From: Bacteroidaceae bacterium | GTDB taxonomy: Bacteria; Bacteroidota; Bacteroidia; Bacteroidales; Bacteroidaceae | Assembly (NCBI GenBank): GCA_024683455.1 | Contig: JAIKYE010000038.1 | Location: 1 to 37,402, forward strand | DNA length: 37,402 nt | Direction: 5' to 3' | Shown: piece after piece, positions 18,684 through 26,551 of the stretch | How the letters are laid out: every line of letters begins with the position of its first letter | Position numbering within the stretch: the stretch's first letter is position 1 | The notes under the pieces: model-generated | Database searches by the model: none | Seen by the model: only the letters and a program-made list of their open reading frames with translations | Told to the model about the DNA's origin: nothing | Translations under genes and position numbers: made by a program

Positions 18684-20921
18684 ATGAGAAAAGCATTTAT
18701 CGTAACGGTCATATTCCTTGGTGTCCTATCGGGCTATGCTCAGGAGAAGGTCATGAAGATTCTGAAGACGGACGGGACAAGTACCCAGACCCGTGTGGCA
18801 GAACTTAAAGAAATCAGCATCCTTAACGAACCCACCACGATGATCATGAAGACCACAAATGGCGCTGTCGTCCGTACCGATGCAGATGAGGTGGCAGATA
18901 TAACCTTCTCCGATACTTTGTACAATCTTAATAGCAATGGTAACCGCATTATGGAAGCCGACGAACTCTGCTGGCCTGACGACCGTCTTCTACCCCACTT
19001 TCTTCCCCCGGCAACCTCGGTCAGAACACTGGATATGAGTGCAGCCGGTCTCAGCGACGAAGAACGAATCATGTTCTGCACATTGCAAGGTATCATCAAT
19101 CGCACCCGCCCACGCATTCTCCTCTATAACCACAACGAAGAACCACAAACGACATGGCCTTCGGCACATAGTCTCAAGACAATTGCCATTCCCACCACCT
19201 CACCCTACAACATGGTGAAGCTATTCAAGGAGGAAATTAAGGGTTTGGTACTCTATAGCAACGAGAAGAGCGAGCATTATTCCAACCTCGCCGTCACCAT
19301 AGCTGGGCTGGACCGTCTGCTCCCCGTGACAACTGAGATTAGAGCTAAACTCGTGGCTGCCGGCATGGACTTCCCAGTTGTAGAGGACCTCACTTCGCTA
19401 ACAATGACTACCGCATATGCTGTCTATAACTATCTTTACAACAACTACTGGAGTCGCTGCAACCATCGCCTGCTTATCAGTGAACGTCCTAAAATACCCT
19501 ATGTACATGACATCGGTGCCGCCTGTGGTTCGGCATGTGTATGGCTCGACCCCCGCACCGCAAGCGAACGCACGTTACTTGACAAGATGCTCAAGGATAT
19601 GACACCTGGTCGGGACATCGTTCTGGGGTGGTATCCAGAAGAACGGTCTGGCGTAGGAGAGGCAACGAAGTATGGCCTATCCACCGTTCCCGCTGACTTT
19701 TTCGAGAACGCCACCGTTTATACGGCAGTTAACAAGCCCATCAAAATTCCCCCCGTACCTAAGCGTCCAAAGTTGGAGAACAAGGTCTATGCCGCCGTCT
19801 ATATCAGCGATGGAGATAATATCCAGTACTGCCAGCATGCCATGGCCAAGATCTTCGAGCAGTCTGGGCGCGGCATGATGCCCATGAATTGGACCATCAG
19901 TCCTGCTTTGGCCGACTTTTCACCTATGATGCTGAACTACTACTATCGCAAAGCAACTACTAACGACTGCTTTGTCAGCGGCCCGTCCGGCCTAGGCTAT
20001 GCCATGCCCTACGATGCACACAATTCATGCTATTATGCTCCTTTGAATTCCAGTAAGGTGATAACTCCCTACACCCAACTCACCCAGCGCTATCTGGAAA
20101 AGTCCGGTCTGCGTGTAATTACCATCTGGGATGACATCAGCACGATACAACGCAAAGCCTATGCCGAAAACTGCCCATACCTATACGGACTCACCATCAA
20201 CGACTGGGAAAGACAGAGCGGACGACTTACTACCAAGGTACAGTCAAGTTGGTTACCCATTACCGTTCAATACCCCTGCTATGCCGGTGGAGTAGATGTC
20301 ATTACTGAATTCTTCAACTGCGACATCAAGAACTTCAAAGGCACAGCGCCAATGTTTGTAACGGGTCAGGTTACTGTGTGGGATGTTGGTCCTGACAAAC
20401 TCATAGCCTTGAAGGAAAAACTCAACGCACTGTCACCTGGCAACATAAAGATTGTCCGTGCAGACCATTGGTTCAGCTATTACAACGAAGCCCATCATCT
20501 GCCATTTAACATTACACTGCTTCAGGATATGGAGATTACTTCGTCTCCGACAAGGACAAATGTCAAATACGCCGCAAACGGTTCACCATCAGAGGGCTAT
20601 ATATGGATATCCCAAGGAACCGACGGCTCTGGGTGGGTACAGTTGGACTTCAAGGAACCTTACCAAATTAGCCGTTATGTGGTGCGACATGCCGAGGCCG
20701 CAGGCTTGGATCCTCAGCTTAACAGCCGCGACTTCACTGTAGAGACCAGTCTTGATGGCGAGACATGGAGCACAATAGGCAGTTACACAAACAATATATC
20801 GCCCGTTACCGAAGCAACCATCACACCCGTTGAAGCACGATACGTTCGAGTAAATGTTACGGACGGCGGTAACGACGGTTATGTCCGCATTGGCGACATA
20901 GAGATTTATGGCACACGCTAA
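18684..20921 (+). CDS. Secreted GxGYxYP-family putative glycoside hydrolase with C-terminal CBM32-like domain
   Basis: 745 residues. Signal peptide, then a short strand-rich leader module of Prevotella secreted proteins (residues 20-70, ending ADEVADITFSD). The GxGYxYP N-terminal region follows, and the signature appears as GPSGLGYAMP near residue 440, with Met in place of the second Tyr. The segment AAVYISDGDNIQYCQH and the motif LTINDW are further conserved-looking core elements. The last 140 residues (from about 605) look like an F5/8 type C (CBM32) sugar-binding module (GWVQLDFKEPYQISRYVVRH, FTVETSLDGETW, ARYVRVNV). GxGYxYP proteins are predicted, not proven, glycosidases. The gene has its own promoter and terminator. 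Confidence 0.82.
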   Translation: MRKAFIVTVIFLGVLSGYAQEKVMKILKTDGTSTQTRVAELKEISILNEPTTMIMKTTNGAVVRTDADEVADITFSDTLYNLNSNGNRIMEADELCWPDDRLLPHFLPPATSVRTLDMSAAGLSDEERIMFCTLQGIINRTRPRILLYNHNEEPQTTWPSAHSLKTIAIPTTSPYNMVKLFKEEIKGLVLYSNEKSEHYSNLAVTIAGLDRLLPVTTEIRAKLVAAGMDFPVVEDLTSLTMTTAYAVYNYLYNNYWSRCNHRLLISERPKIPYVHDIGAACGSACVWLDPRTASERTLLDKMLKDMTPGRDIVLGWYPEERSGVGEATKYGLSTVPADFFENATVYTAVNKPIKIPPVPKRPKLENKVYAAVYISDGDNIQYCQHAMAKIFEQSGRGMMPMNWTISPALADFSPMMLNYYYRKATTNDCFVSGPSGLGYAMPYDAHNSCYYAPLNSSKVITPYTQLTQRYLEKSGLRVITIWDDISTIQRKAYAENCPYLYGLTINDWERQSGRLTTKVQSSWLPITVQYPCYAGGVDVITEFFNCDIKNFKGTAPMFVTGQVTVWDVGPDKLIALKEKLNALSPGNIKIVRADHWFSYYNEAHHLPFNITLLQDMEITSSPTRTNVKYAANGSPSEGYIWISQGTDGSGWVQLDFKEPYQISRYVVRHAEAAGLDPQLNSRDFTVETSLDGETWSTIGSYTNNISPVTEATITPVEARYVRVNVTDGGNDGYVRIGDIEIYGTR

Positions 20922-20955
20922 TTAAACATCAAACAATCAATACCTTTGAAATAGA

Positions 20956-20985
20956 GTGAAGGCCTGCCTCACGGCAAGCCTTCAC
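20956..20985. terminator. Intrinsic terminator between convergent genes
   Basis: Stem GTGAAGGC..TGCC / GGCA..GCCTTCAC around a short TCAC loop, in the 120-bp gap between the GxGYxYP gene and the convergent methyltransferase. The flanks are A/T-rich rather than T-run, so efficiency is uncertain. It could serve both strands. Confidence 0.6.
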
Positions 20986-21041
20986 CATATTAATACTAAT
21001 ACGTATGAATCCAATTTAGGGCAAAAGATATATTGTGAATG

Positions 21042-21656
21042 TCATTTTCTAATACCAATAATTGTAGCATACGAGGGCCTTTTGCGATATACCACCGTAT
21101 GAACAAATCCCGCTTCGTTGAGCATTGCCTGAAGTTCTCTGGGCTGATATGCCGTCATACCCTCCACTAAGTCGGTCCACTTGGAGTTGTTGTCAACAAC
21201 CTCTACCATAATGACGAATCTCCCGCCAGGCTTCAACACTCTGTTTACTTCTTGCAGACAACCGGGAAGGTTGGGCCAGAAATAAACCGTCTCGACGGCA
21301 GTTACAAGGTCGAACTTATTATCCTCGTATGGCAACTTCTCGGCAGACCCCTGGCAGACAAAAACCTGCTTATCAAGTTCCTTAGCATTCACCTTTCTGG
21401 CCTTGGCAACACTTTCCTCGGATATATCTATTCCATAGACCTGCGCATCTCTGCTACGCTCCAGCAGTCGCTTCAGTGTGGCACCGCCACCACAACCGAT
21501 ATCGAGTATCGTCCAACCGTCTTGAATATCTGCAAGCCCCAGCCCCCAGTTGGTAAGCGGAGCATGACAGAAATTCATAAACTTAAGCATAGCGCGTCCC
21601 ATCCTTCCTTTTGGACAGGCACAATTGGTAAATAGTCTTTTCAAGATGCTTGCCAT
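21042..21656 (-). CDS. Class I SAM-dependent methyltransferase
   Basis: 204 residues. The Rossmann-fold SAM-binding motif ILDIGCGGGATLKRLL is at about residues 50-65, motif II VYGIDIS near 73, the acidic PYEDNKFDLVTAVETVYFW post-motif near 110-130, and LKPGGRFVI near 140. The N-terminal segment GRAMLKFMNFCHAPLTNWGL is typical of a methyltransferase type 11 group common in anaerobes and of unknown substrate. It is transcribed divergently from a TonB receptor, from the shared symmetric promoter element at 21712-21823, so the two are likely co-regulated. It may modify a small metallophore-type or cofactor ligand, but nothing in the sequence proves this. Confidence 0.82.
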   Translation of the reverse strand: MASILKRLFTNCACPKGRMGRAMLKFMNFCHAPLTNWGLGLADIQDGWTILDIGCGGGATLKRLLERSRDAQVYGIDISEESVAKARKVNAKELDKQVFVCQGSAEKLPYEDNKFDLVTAVETVYFWPNLPGCLQEVNRVLKPGGRFVIMVEVVDNNSKWTDLVEGMTAYQPRELQAMLNEAGFVHTVVYRKRPSYATIIGIRK

Positions 21657-21711
21657 AATATATTATAAATAAGGTGTTCGTTTTTATTAGAATCATTTAA
21701 TAATCACGCTG

Positions 21712-21742
21712 CAAAGTTACGGCGAATAGCTGAAGCGTGCAA
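21712..21742 (-). promoter_or_regulatory. Promoter of the methyltransferase gene
   Basis: On the minus strand TTG (21740-21742), 20 bases, TAACTTTG (21712-21719). The -7 box has the same eight bases as the tetR promoter at 9709-9716. Confidence 0.7.
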
Positions 21743-21796
21743 TACCTAAAACATAGTGTTTTGCAGTTGGTCAAAATACAATTTTTTAGGTATTGC
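21739..21796. promoter_or_regulatory. Symmetric operator-like element, copy 2
   Basis: Arms GCAATACC (21739-21746) and GGTATTGC (21789-21796) with an inner palindrome AAAACA-TAG-TGTTTT (21748-21762). Layout and spacing match copy 1 at 9736-9792 to within one base, while the sequence between the palindrome and the right arm has diverged. Such selective conservation suggests protein-binding sites. Confidence 0.6.
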
Positions 21797-21823
21797 GTAG
21801 GCATCGAAAACGCCATACCTTTG
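21793..21823 (+). promoter_or_regulatory. Promoter of the second TonB receptor operon
   Basis: TTG (21793-21795), 20 bases, TACCTTTG (21816-21823). The -33 box lies inside the GGTATTGC arm, as at 9789. Confidence 0.75.
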
Positions 21824-21858
21824 CAGTGCGAAATTAAAACACACTATTTATAAATTAT

Positions 21859-23979
21859 ATGAGGTATAAGATTGTTTTATTAGCGTTGGCAACAACGTTG
21901 AGTTTATTTGCACAGGAAAGCATAGACACAGACACAAGCTTTGTTTTCAACGAGGAACTGGGTGGAGTTACAATTGTGGCACCAAACGAGGTTCGTAAGA
22001 TGCGCGAAGCAGCTATGCCTGTTTCCGTATTAGGTGCACGACAACTGGAGGGTACAACAACAAGTATTAACGATGCTCTTGCACGCACTGCAGGTATTAC
22101 CGTCAGAAGTACTGGCGGCGTAGGCAGTGCATCGCGTATCTCCGTCCGAGGTCTTGAGGGAAAACGCATGGGAGTATATATAGATGAAGCTGCCATAGGC
22201 CAACTAAGCGACTATGTGTCACTAAACGATATTCCTACAGACATGATCGAACGCATAGAGATATACAAAGGTATTGTTCCCTATCGCTTTGGAGGCTCAG
22301 CATTGGGTGGAGCTGTGAACGTAGTTACCAAGGAATATCCTCCTGTTTATCTGGACGGAAGCTATGAGATTTCATCGTTCAATACGCACAAGTTGAACTT
22401 CTCGTTTAAGAGGACAAATGCCGCCACGGGTCTGCAATTCGGACTGGGAGGATGCCTTACCTACTCCGACAACAACTACAAGATGCACCTACAGAATCTG
22501 AACGACCGTGTCGTAGAACGTAACCACGACACCTTTAAGAAGATGATGTTAGGAGCTTCGCTGAAAGCTACCAAATGGTATTTCGATGAAGCAAAACTCG
22601 AATTGGTATTTACTGGCACAAAGGCAGAGATTCAGGGCATAGACAGTGATATACGTGAGGCATACAATCACGGGATATCCGGTATCAGTGCTCTGACCCT
22701 GAAGCGTGACAATTTCCTGATTGATGGTCTTGACTTGGATTTTGACGCATGTTACAGTTACGGACAAAACGGTCTGTGCGACAAAGCTATGTATCGTTAT
22801 GATTGGGACGGAAACCGTTATCCATCCGTTTCGCCATATGGAGGAGAACAGGGCAGCTATGCTTCTGATTCCAATAACCGCACACACGATTTCGCAGGAA
22901 AACTGAACATGAACTACCTGCTGAATGAGCATCATGCATTTAATATAAATGTATATGCCACTCATACGAGGCAGAATCCCGAAAACGAGCTTATGGACAA
23001 GAGTTTCGGCTACAAGACCAATTTCCCCAGCAACATGAGCAGCCTGACGGTAGGTCTTTCATACGACCTGACACTATTCAAGGGCAAGTTCATGAGTTCT
23101 ACCACAGCCAAGAACTTCAACTACAGTTCTAACACCAAGGTACTGGAATATACATTTATCAACAATCCCGTTGATGTACACCTCAATCGCAACTACTGGG
23201 GTGTCAGTGAAGCCATGCGCTACAAGCTTACAAAATATCTTATGGCCAAGGCAGCATTCAGTTCCGAGGTTCGCATCCCAACTGCCGAAGAACTTACAGG
23301 TAACGGATATTCTATTTTACCTGCCACAAACCTAGAACCCGAACGTTGCAAAGGTCTGAATACAGGACTTATCTACCATCGCGCCAACCAATATGGCTTC
23401 ATAGAATTTGAGGCTAACTTCTTCTTGAACCAACTGGACAATATGATTAGATATCAAGCAGATATGATTCCGTCAATGGCTCGATATGCCAACTTCGGAA
23501 AGGTCCTCACCAAGGGTGTTGAGGCAGAAGTAAAGGGTGATGTGACATCATTCCTGTATCTCTACGCCAATGCCACTTATCAGGATCTCAGAGACAAACG
23601 CGAGCACGAAGTTGGTTCGTCAGCTGCCAACCCAACATACAACAAGCGAATGCCTAACATCCCCTACCTGTTGGCCAACTTTGGCTTCGAGCTACACAAG
23701 GAAAACTTCTTCGGGGGCAAATGCCAGAATAGCCGCCTGCTGCTGGATGCATCCTACATCCACGAATATTTCTACGATTTCGAGATGAGTAAGTATCAGG
23801 ATCGTAAGATTCCCACTTCGATGACCTTTGATGCAGGAATAGAACACAGTTTCAACAACAACCGTTGGACGCTTACATTCAAGGTAAAAAACCTGACGGA
23901 CAGAGTTGTCTATTCCGACCTGAACCGTCCCCTACCCGGACGCAGCTTTGCCTTCAAGGTAAAATACATATTGAAATAA
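21859..23979 (+). CDS. TonB-dependent outer-membrane receptor (siderophore/cofactor type)
   Basis: 706 residues, without a CarboxypepD-like domain. Signal peptide ending LFAQ, a TonB-box-like stretch (LGGVTIVAP), plug domain (about 40-160: INDALARTAGITVRSTGGVGSASRI split over two strands, VYIDEAAIG, IERIEIYKGIVPYRFGGSALGGAVNVVT) and a 22-strand-type barrel ending FKVKYILK. The size and compact plug resemble FepA/BtuB/HmuR-class receptors rather than SusC. It is followed after 28 bases by a beta-propeller lipoprotein and is divergent from a methyltransferase. The ligand is unknown; candidates are a siderophore, heme or a corrinoid. No cobalamin riboswitch precedes it. Confidence 0.85.
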   Translation: MRYKIVLLALATTLSLFAQESIDTDTSFVFNEELGGVTIVAPNEVRKMREAAMPVSVLGARQLEGTTTSINDALARTAGITVRSTGGVGSASRISVRGLEGKRMGVYIDEAAIGQLSDYVSLNDIPTDMIERIEIYKGIVPYRFGGSALGGAVNVVTKEYPPVYLDGSYEISSFNTHKLNFSFKRTNAATGLQFGLGGCLTYSDNNYKMHLQNLNDRVVERNHDTFKKMMLGASLKATKWYFDEAKLELVFTGTKAEIQGIDSDIREAYNHGISGISALTLKRDNFLIDGLDLDFDACYSYGQNGLCDKAMYRYDWDGNRYPSVSPYGGEQGSYASDSNNRTHDFAGKLNMNYLLNEHHAFNINVYATHTRQNPENELMDKSFGYKTNFPSNMSSLTVGLSYDLTLFKGKFMSSTTAKNFNYSSNTKVLEYTFINNPVDVHLNRNYWGVSEAMRYKLTKYLMAKAAFSSEVRIPTAEELTGNGYSILPATNLEPERCKGLNTGLIYHRANQYGFIEFEANFFLNQLDNMIRYQADMIPSMARYANFGKVLTKGVEAEVKGDVTSFLYLYANATYQDLRDKREHEVGSSAANPTYNKRMPNIPYLLANFGFELHKENFFGGKCQNSRLLLDASYIHEYFYDFEMSKYQDRKIPTSMTFDAGIEHSFNNNRWTLTFKVKNLTDRVVYSDLNRPLPGRSFAFKVKYILK

Positions 23980-24007
23980 CATACTAACATTATTATTTAA
24001 CAACAAC

Positions 24008-25237
24008 ATGAGTATTAAACATTTATTCTGGGCTGCAACATTAGCAGTAACCTTCACAGCGTGTAACAATGAGGATGGCGTCACCCCTGACGACAACACA
24101 TCAGAATCAGCAGGTAAGATCCTGATTTCAACCACGGTAACCAACCCTTCTGGCGATAGCGGAAGCGGATATCTTCAGGCTATTGGGAAAATAGACGGTG
24201 GCGTCAGCTATACAAACCAGAATTCCATTCCCCTCGGCTTCGGTTCCTATCCATGCGTTTGCAAGAGCGGCAACATCTACGTTTTCCCTGACTATATGGG
24301 TGGAACAGAGTTGAAACTCAAACGTTATATTCTCAATGCCAACAATCAGTTGGAACTCAAAGGTTCTATGACACTTCCAGCAAATTCCAGTGCTGCCATC
24401 GTGGTTGAGGCAAACGAAGAAAAGGCATACGTTTGTTGCCAGAGTCTGGATTTGATAATAGTATTCAACCCCAAGACCATGACAGAGATATCCCGAATTG
24501 ACGTTTCCAATCTCCGCAACGAGGGCGTTTCTGCCTATCCTGGCGCACTGTACATACGCGACGGCATCCTGTACATTGCACTGGAGCAATACAATTCGCA
24601 GTGGATGCCATTTGAGAATGCATTGGAGATGGCTCTGTACAACGTTTCCGACGACAGTTTCATCAAGAAGATTCGCAACACAACAATCGGACTATGCGGC
24701 CCCACTCGCCCTGTGGATAATCAGTCCATCTTCGAAGACGAGAAAGGCGACATCTACGTAAACTGCACAGGCTCGTTCGGTTATATTCCAGGTCTTAACG
24801 CAGGTATGGCACGTATCAAGAAAGGCGATACAGAGTTTGACGAATCATACTGTATTAACTTTGCCGAGACACAGGTCACAGGCCTAAGCTGTAATTACCT
24901 GAATGTACTGATGATGTGTCGTTATGCCGGCAATGGAAAGATGTACGCATACGGTTTTGCACCTGCCCTCGATCCTACCAACACCAATACCTTTACGGCA
25001 AGGATTGGAGTTCCCGTGGTGGTTGACCTTTACAATAAGACAGTGAAAGTAGTTGAGGGTCTTCCCCTTTCCAACGGTCACGGTGTAGCAATGGGACGTT
25101 ATGGCAACAAGATGGTTTACGGTTCTGCCAACGACGAATACAATGGCTTCTCAACTGTTGACCTAACTACAGGAGAAGTGGAAACCAAGGTTGCAACGGT
25201 AGAAGGCTTCCCCTCTTTCTTCTATAGTTTCGAATAA
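24008..25237 (+). CDS. Surface beta-propeller lipoprotein, partner of the TonB receptor
   Basis: 409 residues. Lipobox FTAC followed by NNEDG, an acidic surface-export signal. The mature protein is built of repeated four-strand blades (for example YPCVCKSGNIYVF, EEKAYVCCQSLDLIIVFNP, YPGALYIRDGILYIALEQ, DEKGDIYVNCTGS, YGNKMVYGSAND), the pattern of a seven- or eight-bladed propeller like the Bacteroides lipoproteins BtuG and XusB, which cap a TonB receptor and capture B12 or siderophore. Sequence identity to either cannot be judged here. It ends the operon, with a terminator 33 bases later. A role in ligand capture is inferred. Confidence 0.7.
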   Translation: MSIKHLFWAATLAVTFTACNNEDGVTPDDNTSESAGKILISTTVTNPSGDSGSGYLQAIGKIDGGVSYTNQNSIPLGFGSYPCVCKSGNIYVFPDYMGGTELKLKRYILNANNQLELKGSMTLPANSSAAIVVEANEEKAYVCCQSLDLIIVFNPKTMTEISRIDVSNLRNEGVSAYPGALYIRDGILYIALEQYNSQWMPFENALEMALYNVSDDSFIKKIRNTTIGLCGPTRPVDNQSIFEDEKGDIYVNCTGSFGYIPGLNAGMARIKKGDTEFDESYCINFAETQVTGLSCNYLNVLMMCRYAGNGKMYAYGFAPALDPTNTNTFTARIGVPVVVDLYNKTVKVVEGLPLSNGHGVAMGRYGNKMVYGSANDEYNGFSTVDLTTGEVETKVATVEGFPSFFYSFE

Positions 25238-25269
25238 GAAAGGGAATACTGAAATCATCCTGATTAAAG

Positions 25270-25310
25270 ATGCTCCAGGAAGTACAATGAGTTACTTCTT
25301 GGGGCATTTT
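25270..25310 (+). terminator. Intrinsic terminator of the second TonB receptor operon
   Basis: 15-bp stem with G-U pairs (ATGCTCCAGGAAGTA / TACTTCTTGGGGCAT) and a short loop, followed by TTTTCTTAT. Confidence 0.75.
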
Positions 25311-25350
25311 CTTATAATAATGAACTTTACAACAAAAAGAAAGGGGTTTC

Positions 25351-25382
25351 TTTGTTTATTCTCCCGCTTATTCGTACCTTTG
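25351..25382 (+). promoter_or_regulatory. Promoter of the queDE operon
   Basis: TTTG (25351-25354), 20 bases, TACCTTTG (25375-25382). The leader of about 75 nt before the ATG at 25464 has a small hairpin (CCAC..GTGG) but no recognisable preQ1 riboswitch. Confidence 0.7.
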
Positions 25383-25463
25383 CAGCCGCAATATTGCAAT
25401 ATAACTGAAAAATAACGCGTGTTTTTCCCTACCCACATCAAGGACGTGGAAGCTTTTTAAAAG

Positions 25464-25829
25464 ATGATTTACTGCATATCAAAGAAACTAGATGTTGCTG
25501 GCAGCCACCAGCTGAAGTTGTCATACGACAGCAAATGTAGCCAACTACATGGTCACAACTGGATGATTACCGTTTTCCTGGCATCAACAGAAGTTGACGA
25601 AAACGGAATGATTCTTGATTTTACACATGTTAAGAAAGCCATTCACGGCTATCTGGATCATGGTAACTTTAACGAACTGCTACCCTTTAATCCCACAGCA
25701 GAGAACATTGCTGCCTGGGTAGTCAACCAGTTCCCTCAATGCTATAAAGCCATTGTGGAGGAATCATTTGGCAATGTGGCACAGGCCTACGACGAGAACT
25801 TCCCCATCGACGCCAAGTATCTGCTCTGA
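25464..25829 (+). CDS. queD: 6-carboxy-5,6,7,8-tetrahydropterin synthase
   Basis: 121 residues, the usual QueD length. It converts 7,8-dihydroneopterin triphosphate to 6-carboxy-tetrahydropterin, the second step toward queuosine. Zinc ligands H15, H29 and H31 and the catalytic C25 are visible in GSHQL and CSQLHGHNW. Further conserved features are the LDHGNFNELLPFNPTAENIA stretch and the late Glu in VEESFG. The start is fixed by the family N terminus and the upstream promoter. queE follows after 13 bases, so the two form an operon. queC is not in the window. Confidence 0.92.
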   Translation: MIYCISKKLDVAGSHQLKLSYDSKCSQLHGHNWMITVFLASTEVDENGMILDFTHVKKAIHGYLDHGNFNELLPFNPTAENIAAWVVNQFPQCYKAIVEESFGNVAQAYDENFPIDAKYLL

Positions 25830-25842
25830 CCGTCAGACATCT

Positions 25843-26433
25843 ATGTACAAAATCAACGAGATTTTCTATTCACTCCAGGGCGAGGGACGCCACACTGGAC
25901 GTGCTGCTGTCTTTGTACGTTTCAGCGGCTGTAACCTTAGTTGCCCGTTCTGCGATACAGACTTCACAGCGTCCACCCCAATGACTGCCGAGGAGATTAT
26001 TGCTGCCATCAGCCAGTGGCAACAGTGTCGTTTTGTGGTACTGACAGGCGGCGAACCTTCATTACAGGTTGATGATGCGCTGGTAGAAGCGCTCCATGGG
26101 GCAGGTTACTACATTGCCGTAGAGACAAACGGGACACGGCCGCTACCCGTTGGCATCGACTGGGTAACCCTGTCGCCCAAGAATATGTTTGCCAACCATG
26201 TACCCCCCATTGCCCTGAAGAAGATAGACGAGATTAAGGTAGTGTTCGATGGTACGCACCTGCCCGACACCTACAGCAATATGGCAGATGGAGCCTATCT
26301 GTGTCTGCAACCTTGTGACACAGGCAATGCCGAGCAAAACAGGGAAATCACAGCCAAATGTGTTGACTATATACTCAGCCACCCTCAGTGGCATCTCTCA
26401 CTACAGACCCACAAGATAATCCAGATACCATAA
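25843..26433 (+). CDS. queE: 7-carboxy-7-deazaguanine synthase (radical SAM)
   Basis: 196 residues from the ATG at 25843. An earlier in-frame start at 25753 would overlap queD and lacks family similarity. It converts 6-carboxy-tetrahydropterin to 7-carboxy-7-deazaguanine using a [4Fe-4S] cluster and SAM. The cluster cysteines are C30, C34 and C37 (GCNLSCPFCD), preceded by the QueE hallmark FYSLQGEG. VVLTGGEPSLQ is the SAM-binding GGE region. The C terminus ends LQTHKIIQIP, as in other QueE proteins. It is the last gene of the queDE operon. Confidence 0.92.
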   Translation: MYKINEIFYSLQGEGRHTGRAAVFVRFSGCNLSCPFCDTDFTASTPMTAEEIIAAISQWQQCRFVVLTGGEPSLQVDDALVEALHGAGYYIAVETNGTRPLPVGIDWVTLSPKNMFANHVPPIALKKIDEIKVVFDGTHLPDTYSNMADGAYLCLQPCDTGNAEQNREITAKCVDYILSHPQWHLSLQTHKIIQIP

Positions 26434-26466
26434 ATAGAATATAACCTTTGGGGAAAGGAATAAAAT

Positions 26467-26500
26467 AGAGCGGCGGATACTCACGTATGCGCCGCTCTTT
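26467..26500. terminator. Intrinsic terminator after queE
   Basis: Perfect 9-bp stem AGAGCGGCG / CGCCGCTCT with a T-rich end on the plus strand. It lies between convergent queE and the DASS transporter and may serve both. Confidence 0.8.
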
Positions 26501-26551
26501 ATGTGAGTCAAAAAAATTAACTCTGCAGATAGTAATTATTTTAAGGTATTA

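Noticed and set aside
21859..23979. Calling the second TonB receptor btuB
   Set aside because: Size and propeller partner would fit, but no cobalamin riboswitch precedes it and no diagnostic B12 residues can be identified from sequence alone.
25390..25463. Possible preQ1 riboswitch before queD
   Set aside because: The leader has a small CCAC/GTGG hairpin, but the C-rich loop and A-rich tail of preQ1 classes are not visible.
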